In this document: positions 58,530-64,000 of the stretch, one piece after another
Position numbering within the stretch: the stretch's first letter is position 1
How the letters are laid out: each line of letters opens with the position of its first letter
Assembly (NCBI RefSeq): GCF_905220975.1
Contig: NZ_CAJNBK010000011.1
Location: forward strand, 62,001 to 126,000
Direction of reading: 5' to 3'
Source of the DNA: Paraburkholderia haematera
GTDB lineage: Bacteria > Pseudomonadota > Gammaproteobacteria > Burkholderiales > Burkholderiaceae
DNA: 64,000 bases
The notes under the pieces: model-generated
The model's database searches: none
What the model was told of the DNA's origin: nothing
What the model saw: only the letters and a program-made list of their open reading frames with translations
Program-made: the position numbers and the translations under genes

Positions 58530-60551
58530 ATGACGACCCCGTCTCCCGCACCCACCTCCCTGATGGCCAACGCAATCCGCGCGTTGTCCATGGACGCCGT
58601 TCAAAAAGCGAATTCCGGCCACCCCGGCATGCCGATGGGCATGGCCGAAATCGGCGTGGCTCTGTGGTCGCGCCACCTGCGCCACAATCCGAAGAACCCG
58701 CAATGGGCCGATCGCGACCGTTTCGTGCTGTCGAACGGCCACGGCTCGATGCTGCTGTACTCGCTCTTGCACCTGACCGGCTACGATCTGCCGATGGAAG
58801 AGCTGAAGAACTTCCGCCAGATGCACTCGAAAACGCCGGGCCACCCGGAATACGGCATCACGCCGGGCGTCGAGACCACCACCGGCCCGCTCGGCCAGGG
58901 TTTGGCGAATGCGGTCGGCATGGCCCTCGCCGAATCGCTGCTTGCCACCGAATTCAACAAATCTGACGCGAAGATCGTCGACCACCACACGTATGTGTTC
59001 GTCGGCGACGGCTGCCTGATGGAAGGCATCTCGCACGAAGCCTGCTCGCTCGCGGGCGTGCTGAAGCTGAACAAGCTGATTGCGTTCTACGACGACAACG
59101 GCATCTCCATCGACGGTGAAGTGGTTCACTGGTTCCACGACGACACGCCGAAGCGCTTTGAAGCGTACGGCTGGAACGTGATCCCGAACGTGGTCGGCCA
59201 CGACGTCGATGCAGTTGACGCGGCAATCAAGCAGGCCAAGCTGTCGGACAAGCCGACGCTGATCTGCTGCAAGACCGTGATCGGCGAAGGCGCGCCGACC
59301 AAGTCCGGCAGCCACGATTCGCATGGCTCGCCGCTCGGCGACAAGGAAATCGCGGCAACGCGCGAAGCGATCGGCTGGAAGTGGGAGCCGTTCGTGATTC
59401 CGCAAGAAGTCTACGCAGCATGGGACGCGAAGGAAGCCGGCGCACGCGTCGAATCCGATTGGGACAAGGCGTTTGCAGCATACGCGGCCAAATACCCGCA
59501 GGAAGCCGCTGAATTCAAGCGCCGCGACGCGAAGCAATTGCCCGCCGACTGGAAAGAAAAGGCCAAGGCCATCATCGCCGGCGCGAACGAACGCAAGGAA
59601 ACCGTCGCGACGCGTAAGGCTTCGCAACAGGCAATCGAAGGTTTGTCGGCTGTATTGCCGGAACTGCTCGGCGGTTCCGCCGACCTGACCGGTTCGAACC
59701 TGACCAACTGGAAGGCCGCCAAGCCGGTGCGCGTGAACGCTGAAGGCAAGGCTGCCGGCAACTACGTGAACTACGGCGTGCGCGAATTCGGCATGAGCGC
59801 CGCGATCAACGGTATGGCGCTGCATGGCGGCTTCAAGGCCTTCGGCGGCACCTTCCTGACGTTCTCGGACTACAGCCGCAACGCATTGCGCGTCGCCGCG
59901 CTGATGAAAGCGCCGTCGATCTTCGTGTTCACGCACGACTCGATCGGCTTGGGCGAAGACGGCCCGACTCACCAGTCGATCGAGCACGTCGCAAGCCTGC
60001 GTCTGATCCCGAATCTGCAAGTGTGGCGCCCGGCCGATACGGTCGAAACGGCGGTGGCCTGGACCCACGCGGTCGAGCATCAGGGCCCGTCGTGCCTGAT
60101 CTTCAGCCGTCAGAACCTGCCGTTCTCGGAGCGCACGGACGCGCAGATCGCCAACATCGAGAAGGGCGGCTACGTGCTGCGCGACTGGAATGACGAGATC
60201 GTCGCGCGCAAGGTCATCCTGATCGCCACCGGTTCGGAAATCGAACTCGCATTGAACGCGGTCGAGCCGCTTGCTCGCGAAGGCATCGCGGCACGTGTCG
60301 TGTCGATGCCGTCGACCACGGTGTTCGACAAGCAGGACGCCGAATACCGTGAGCGCGTGCTGCCGCACGGCGTGCGCCGCGTTGCGATCGAAGCGGGTGT
60401 GACGGATTTCTGGCGCAAGTACGTGGGTCTGGAAGGCGGCGTGGTCGGCATTGACACGTTCGGCGAATCGGCCCCGGCTGGCGTGCTGTTCAAGCATTTC
60501 GGCTTCACCGTCGAGCACGTGGTAGAGACGGCAAAGGCCGCACTCGGCTGA
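58530..60551 (+). CDS. tkt: Transketolase
   Basis: A thiamine-diphosphate enzyme that moves two-carbon units between sugar phosphates in the pentose phosphate pathway. The 673-residue protein has ANSGHPGMPMGMAEIGVAL (about 27-45), GPLGQGLANAVGMALAE (about 115-131), the ThDP motif FVGDGCLMEGISHEA (about 154-168) and the catalytic-Glu region GVREFGMSAAINGMALHGG (about 411-429). DSIGLGEDGPTHQSIEH follows at about 471-487. The length matches E. coli TktA (663). The frame is open upstream from 58368. gap follows 98 bases later, a common pairing. Confidence 0.96.
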   Translation: MTTPSPAPTSLMANAIRALSMDAVQKANSGHPGMPMGMAEIGVALWSRHLRHNPKNPQWADRDRFVLSNGHGSMLLYSLLHLTGYDLPMEELKNFRQMHSKTPGHPEYGITPGVETTTGPLGQGLANAVGMALAESLLATEFNKSDAKIVDHHTYVFVGDGCLMEGISHEACSLAGVLKLNKLIAFYDDNGISIDGEVVHWFHDDTPKRFEAYGWNVIPNVVGHDVDAVDAAIKQAKLSDKPTLICCKTVIGEGAPTKSGSHDSHGSPLGDKEIAATREAIGWKWEPFVIPQEVYAAWDAKEAGARVESDWDKAFAAYAAKYPQEAAEFKRRDAKQLPADWKEKAKAIIAGANERKETVATRKASQQAIEGLSAVLPELLGGSADLTGSNLTNWKAAKPVRVNAEGKAAGNYVNYGVREFGMSAAINGMALHGGFKAFGGTFLTFSDYSRNALRVAALMKAPSIFVFTHDSIGLGEDGPTHQSIEHVASLRLIPNLQVWRPADTVETAVAWTHAVEHQGPSCLIFSRQNLPFSERTDAQIANIEKGGYVLRDWNDEIVARKVILIATGSEIELALNAVEPLAREGIAARVVSMPSTTVFDKQDAEYRERVLPHGVRRVAIEAGVTDFWRKYVGLEGGVVGIDTFGESAPAGVLFKHFGFTVEHVVETAKAALG

Positions 60552-60649
60552 TCTGCCTTCGAGGCTGCCGCGCGCACCGCACGCGCGCGGCAATCCCGGC
60601 AAATCAGACCCACATGGAAGATTTTTTTTCAGCCATCAGGAGATAGACC

Positions 60650-61660
60650 ATGACGATTCGCGTCGCAATCAACGGCTACGGCCGGATCGGCCGCAACACG
60701 CTGCGCGCCTTCTATGAAAACGGCAAGAAGCACGATATCGAAATCGTCGCCATCAACGATCTTGGCGATGCCAAGACCAACGCTCATCTGACGCAATACG
60801 ACACCGCGCACGGCAAGTTCCCGGGCGAAGTGTCAGTGGACGGCGACTACCTGGTCGTCAACGGCGACAAGATCCGCGTGCTGGCTAACCGCAACCCGGC
60901 AGAACTGCCGTGGGGCGAGCTGAACGTCGACATCGTGATGGAATGCACGGGCTTTTTCACGACCAAGGAAAAGGCGAGCGCGCACATCAAGGGTGGAGCC
61001 AAGAAGGTGATCATCTCGGCGCCGGGCGGTAAAGACGTCGACGCAACGATCGTCTACGGCGTGAACCACCATGTGCTGAAGGCATCGGACACGGTGATCT
61101 CGAACGCATCGTGCACGACCAACTGCCTGGCACCGCTCGTCAAGCCGCTGAACGACAAGATCGGCCTCGTGAACGGTCTGATGACGACGATTCACGCGTA
61201 CACGAACGACCAGGTGCTGACGGACGTGTATCACGAGGACCTGCGCCGCGCGCGCTCGGCCACGCACAGCCAGATCCCGGCCAAGACCGGCGCTGCGTCG
61301 GCGGTCGGCCTGGTGATGCCGGAACTGAACGGCAAGCTGGACGGCTACGCGATTCGCGTCCCGACGATCAACGTGTCGATCGTCGACCTGTCGTTCATCG
61401 CCGCGCGCGACACGACGGTTGAGGAAGTCAACGCGATCATGAAGGAAGCATCGGAAGGCTCGCTCAAGGGCATCCTCGGCTACAACACGGCGCCGCTGGT
61501 CTCGATCGACTTCAACCACAACCCGGCTTCGTCGACGTTCGACTCAACGCTGACCAAGGTGTCGGGCCGTCTGGTGAAGGTGTCGAGCTGGTACGACAAC
61601 GAGTGGGGCTTCTCGAACCGCATGCTGGACACGGCTGTGGCGCTGGCCAACGCGAAGTAA
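60650..61660 (+). CDS. gap: Glyceraldehyde-3-phosphate dehydrogenase, type I
   Basis: Oxidatively phosphorylates glyceraldehyde 3-phosphate with NAD. The 336-residue protein has the Rossmann start RVAINGYGRIGRNTLRAF (4-21), the catalytic SNASCTTNCLAP with Cys155, the His in TTIHAYTND near 180, RRARSATHSQIPAKTGAA and the C-terminal SWYDNEWGFSNRM. Asp in AINDLG points to NAD. GGAG lies 7 bases before the ATG. It follows tkt and would process the triose phosphate made by dgoA and tkt. Confidence 0.97.
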   Translation: MTIRVAINGYGRIGRNTLRAFYENGKKHDIEIVAINDLGDAKTNAHLTQYDTAHGKFPGEVSVDGDYLVVNGDKIRVLANRNPAELPWGELNVDIVMECTGFFTTKEKASAHIKGGAKKVIISAPGGKDVDATIVYGVNHHVLKASDTVISNASCTTNCLAPLVKPLNDKIGLVNGLMTTIHAYTNDQVLTDVYHEDLRRARSATHSQIPAKTGAASAVGLVMPELNGKLDGYAIRVPTINVSIVDLSFIAARDTTVEEVNAIMKEASEGSLKGILGYNTAPLVSIDFNHNPASSTFDSTLTKVSGRLVKVSSWYDNEWGFSNRMLDTAVALANAK

Positions 61661-61711
61661 GCGGGTTGATTCGCATGCCCTGCGGCCCGCGCGGCCAGCC
61701 GGGCAGAAAGG

Positions 61712-61743
61712 AAAAAGCCGCTCTTCGGAGCGGCTTTTTTTTA
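61712..61743. terminator. Bidirectional terminator between gap and the GntR gene
   Basis: AAAAAGCCGCTC and GAGCGGCTTTTT form a perfect stem around the stable tetraloop TTCG, followed by extra T. It can serve gap on the plus strand and the convergent regulator on the minus strand, whose stop codon it touches. Confidence 0.92.
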
Positions 61744-62433
61744 TGCTTGCGGCGTTGGAAAATACACGCCGGCGCGCTGTGCGGCGTTCGAGATATGGGT
61801 TTCGATCGCCTTGCCGGCCGCGGCGGAATCCCGCGCTCTGAGCGCATCGAGAATCGCCCGGTGCTCGGTGTACGTGGACAGCACCAGTTCGCGCCGGTAA
61901 AACGGCATCCGCTGGCTTTCCTTCATGATCTCCGCGGCGCTGCTCAGGATCGACTCGATCGCGGCGTTGCCGGCAATGCTCACGATACGCATGTGGAAGT
62001 CGTAGTCGAGGCGGGCGGCGTCGTCGAGTTCATCGCAGGCGAGCGCCGTTTGCATGGCCGTGATGTTGTCTTCGAACCAGGCGAGGTCGGAATCGGTGAC
62101 GGCTAGTGCCGCCATGCGCGCGATAAAGCCTTCCAGCGCGAAACGCATCTGGTAGGTATCCGGTAGCGACGATTGCTCTGCAAAACGCCACGATTGGGCG
62201 GCCACCGCCTGCGCGCTTTCCACATACACGCCCTTGCCGGGGCGGATCATCAGCAGACCGAGTGCTTCGAGCGTAGAGAGCGCCTCGCGCAGCGATGCCC
62301 GGCTGATCGCCAGTTCTTCGGAGAGCTGACGCTGCGCCGGCAGCAAACTGCCCACCGGATAGACGCCCCCTTCGATCCGTTCGCGGATGGTCGCGATGGC
62401 GGCATCAGTGACGGTATGCGGAACGTTTTTCAT
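61741..62433 (-). CDS. FadR-subfamily GntR transcriptional regulator
   Basis: A 230-residue repressor-type regulator. The winged helix-turn-helix at about 10-75 has VGSLLPAQRQLSEELAISRASLREALSTL and GLLMIRPGKGVYV. The C-terminal FCD domain keeps the metal-site residues Asp/His in LDYDFHMRIV, His in YTEHRAILDAL and His in KAIETHISNA. It is divergent from dctA, and two palindromes with core GGTC-N-GACC lie in the space between (62455-62463 and 62613-62627). It therefore very likely represses dctA and itself. A C4-dicarboxylate or related acid is the probable effector. Confidence 0.93.
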   Translation of the reverse strand: MKNVPHTVTDAAIATIRERIEGGVYPVGSLLPAQRQLSEELAISRASLREALSTLEALGLLMIRPGKGVYVESAQAVAAQSWRFAEQSSLPDTYQMRFALEGFIARMAALAVTDSDLAWFEDNITAMQTALACDELDDAARLDYDFHMRIVSIAGNAAIESILSSAAEIMKESQRMPFYRRELVLSTYTEHRAILDALRARDSAAAGKAIETHISNAAQRAGVYFPTPQA

Positions 62434-62450
62434 CGTGGCTCACTTGGGGT

Positions 62451-62472
62451 GCGCGGTCTGACCAGCATTGTA
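62451..62472 (-). promoter_or_regulatory. GntR gene -10 and operator-like site
   Basis: On the minus strand a TACAAT (62472-62467) is followed three bases later by GGTCAGACC (62463-62455), a 9-bp palindrome. The core GGTC-N-GACC is the same as in the site before dctA. The location between -10 and start codon suits autorepression. The -35 is poor. Confidence 0.5.
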
Positions 62473-62570
62473 GTACGCGTTCTGAACGTTCGTACGACGG
62501 GCCTTCTAATATGCGCAATCCGGGCCCGAAGCCGTTGAAAAACAGCGGGTAAACGCTATTTAACGAATCC

Positions 62571-62599
62571 TTGACGTCAGTATATCGGCTTCCTACTAT
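62571..62599 (+). promoter_or_regulatory. Predicted dctA promoter
   Basis: TTGACG (62571-62576) and TACTAT (62594-62599) are separated by 17 bases. Transcription would start near 62606, just before the operator-like palindrome, and the leader would be about 56 nt. Confidence 0.7.
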
Positions 62600-62612
62600 T
62601 CGAGATAACAGA

Positions 62613-62627
62613 ACTGGTCGGACCAGT
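62613..62627 (+). promoter_or_regulatory. FadR/GntR-type operator in the dctA leader
   Basis: ACTGGTC-G-GACCAGT is a perfect 15-bp palindrome, almost identical to the E. coli FadR consensus AACTGGTCGGACCAGTT. It lies just downstream of the predicted transcription start and 35 bases before the dctA start, a position that would block transcription. The divergent FadR-type regulator is the obvious candidate to bind it. Confidence 0.7.
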
Positions 62628-62661
62628 CTGAACAGATGTGAATCGTAACCAGGAGGAAGCC

Positions 62662-63990
62662 GTGTTGAAGTTCTTCAATTCACTGTTTGGCCGGGTCGTC
62701 ATAGCGCTGGTGGCGGGTATCGTGATCGGCGCCGTATTCCCGCATTTCGCCCAATCGCTGCGCCCGCTCGGCGACGGCTTTCTCAAGCTGATCAAGATGG
62801 TGATCGGCCCGATCGTCTTCTGCGTCGTGGTGAGCGGCATGGCGCATGCTGGCGATCTGCGCAAGGTGGGCCGTGTCGGCCTGAAGGCAGTGATCTACTT
62901 TGAGGTCATGACGACGATTGCGCTCGTGATCGGCGCAGTGCTGGCCTACGCAACGCGGCCAGGCGTCGGCATGAACATCAATCTGCATTCGCTCGACCCC
63001 GCTTCGCTGTCGACCTACACGGAGCACGCGAAGAGCCTCAAGGACACGGCCGGCTTTCTGCTGAAGATCATCCCCGACACGGCGATCAACGCATTCGCGA
63101 CCGGCGACATCCTGCAAATCCTCGTGTTCTCGGTGCTGTTCGGCTCGGCGCTGTCGCTGTTGGGCAGTAAGGCGCAACGCGTCAGCAGCCTGATCGACGA
63201 GCTTTCGCAAGTGTTTTTCCGCGTGATGGGTTTCATCATCAAGCTCGCGCCGCTCGGCGTGCTCGGCGCGATCGCGTTCACGACCGGCACCTACGGCGTT
63301 GAGTCGCTCAAGCAACTCGGCATGCTGGTGCTGGTGTTCTACGCGAGCTGTTTCGTGTTCGTGGCGGTGGTGCTGGGCGTGGTGATGCGCCTGGCCGGCT
63401 TTAGCGTCTTCAAGCTGATCCGCTATCTGCGCGAAGAGCTGTCGATCGTACTCGGCACGGCTTCGTCAGATGCGGTGCTGCCGCAAATCATGCGCAAGCT
63501 CGAATGGATGGGTGTCAAGGATTCGACCGTCGGGCTGGTGATTCCGACCGGCTATTCCTTCAACCTCGACGGTTTTTCGATCTATCTGACGCTGGCAGTC
63601 ATCTTCATCGCACAGGCCACTAACACGCCGCTGTCGATCCATGACCTGATCGTGGTGGTGCTGGTGTCGCTGGTGACGTCGAAGGGCGCACACGGCATTC
63701 CCGGCTCGGCAATCGTGATTCTGGCCGCAACGCTGTCCGCGATTCCGGCCATTCCCGTGCTCGGCCTCGTATTGATTCTGCCGGTCGACTGGTTCGTCGG
63801 TATCGCGCGTGCGCTGACCAACCTGATCGGCAACTGTGTGGCGACCGTGGTCGTCGCGGTGTGGGAAAACGATATCGACCGGGTGCGCGCTCATCGCGTG
63901 CTGAACCGCGATGCAGCTTTGCGCTACGTGCCGGCAGGCGAAATCACGGACGCGGAGCCCACCGCCGGTAAACATGCGCCGGCCGTCTAA
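62662..63990 (+). CDS. dctA: C4-dicarboxylate:cation symporter DctA
   Basis: Imports succinate, fumarate and malate with protons or sodium. The 442-residue DAACS-family protein has LGDGFLKLIKMVIGPIVFCVVV (about 37-58), the re-entrant-loop serine region VLGTASSDAVLPQIMRKLE (about 262-280), and GLVIPTGYSFNLDGFSIYLTLA (about 288-309). The second loop is VTSKGAHGIPGSAIVILAATL (about 337-357). About eight membrane helices fit. GTG 62662 is preferred over 62638 because AGGAGG lies 5 bases before it. maeB in this window would use the imported malate. Confidence 0.95.
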   Translation: MLKFFNSLFGRVVIALVAGIVIGAVFPHFAQSLRPLGDGFLKLIKMVIGPIVFCVVVSGMAHAGDLRKVGRVGLKAVIYFEVMTTIALVIGAVLAYATRPGVGMNINLHSLDPASLSTYTEHAKSLKDTAGFLLKIIPDTAINAFATGDILQILVFSVLFGSALSLLGSKAQRVSSLIDELSQVFFRVMGFIIKLAPLGVLGAIAFTTGTYGVESLKQLGMLVLVFYASCFVFVAVVLGVVMRLAGFSVFKLIRYLREELSIVLGTASSDAVLPQIMRKLEWMGVKDSTVGLVIPTGYSFNLDGFSIYLTLAVIFIAQATNTPLSIHDLIVVVLVSLVTSKGAHGIPGSAIVILAATLSAIPAIPVLGLVLILPVDWFVGIARALTNLIGNCVATVVVAVWENDIDRVRAHRVLNRDAALRYVPAGEITDAEPTAGKHAPAV

Positions 63991-64000
63991 CGAGACACGA

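Noticed and set aside
58386..60602. 738-codon open frame on the minus strand opposite transketolase
   Set aside because: Same antisense artefact of codon bias; tkt on the plus strand has all catalytic motifs.
1..64000. CRISPR arrays, insertion sequences, prophage or integrase-tRNA junctions
   Set aside because: No regularly spaced direct repeats of CRISPR size, no transposase or integrase, and the tRNA-Pro gene is not followed by a partial tRNA duplicate within the window.

Overview
The window is a chromosomal segment of a Betaproteobacterium of the Burkholderia/Paraburkholderia group. This is inferred from high G+C with strong G/C bias at third codon positions, the close fit of most proteins to Burkholderia-type families, and characteristic neighbourhoods: ispB / tRNA-Pro / rplU-rpmA-obgE-proB, CNP1-like lipoprotein / rppH / proS, aroQ-accB-accC-prmA, and nrdA-nrdB followed by a histone H1-like gene. 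Genus is an inference; no rRNA is present.

Layout. 1-1374: start of a leftward type VI secretion operon (tssA, then tssB cut by the window edge) with an AT-rich upstream region. 2093-8133: tRNA-Pro(CGG), ispB, ribosomal proteins L21 and L27, GTPase ObgE, glutamate kinase, a CNP1-like lipoprotein and RNA pyrophosphohydrolase. 8507-14998: proS, a MarC-family membrane protein, a purine phosphoribosyltransferase, ffh, a cytochrome c assembly-type membrane protein, a small zinc-ribbon-like protein and ampD. 15001-21647: class Ia ribonucleotide reductase genes nrdA and nrdB with an elaborate control region, then a lysine/alanine-repeat histone H1-like gene. 21786-30117: a leftward block with a glycine-zipper lipoprotein, PfkB nucleoside kinase, thiol peroxidase, a zinc-ribbon/DUF3426 protein, prmA, accC, accB, aroQ, a TlpA-like thioredoxin and an unknown 217-residue protein. 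30332-36265: mpl, a YqiA-type esterase, an RNB ribonuclease, aroE and mtgA.

36326-37226 is gene-free and built from two 245-bp inverted arms around a 411-bp spacer. 37548-48139 is a sugar-catabolic cluster: IclR regulator, KDGal kinase, KDPGal aldolase, two SDR dehydrogenases, an AraFGH-type ABC importer, an SMP-30 lactonase and an aldose epimerase. Together they describe an oxidative (De Ley-Doudoroff-like) galactose or arabinose route, except that no sugar-acid dehydratase gene is present.

48276-54471 holds pyrF, a cupin, a CinA/PncC amidase, pgpA, thiL and the malic enzyme maeB. 54887-55880 is a secreted barnase-type ribonuclease with a barstar-family gene. 55998-61660 holds rsmE, a VOC protein, speE, transketolase and gap. 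61741-63990 pairs a FadR-type GntR repressor with dctA, with two matching operator-like palindromes between them.

The most notable non-coding signals are: a NrdR-box pair over the nrdA promoter followed by a four-unit 12-bp array of DnaA-box-like 9-mers; 11-bp-periodic repeats between nrdA and nrdB; the 245-bp inverted repeat; a possible small RNA on the minus strand downstream of maeB; and two hairpins between araF and araG. Most of the window is ordinary core-genome content. No CRISPR array, insertion sequence or prophage was seen.
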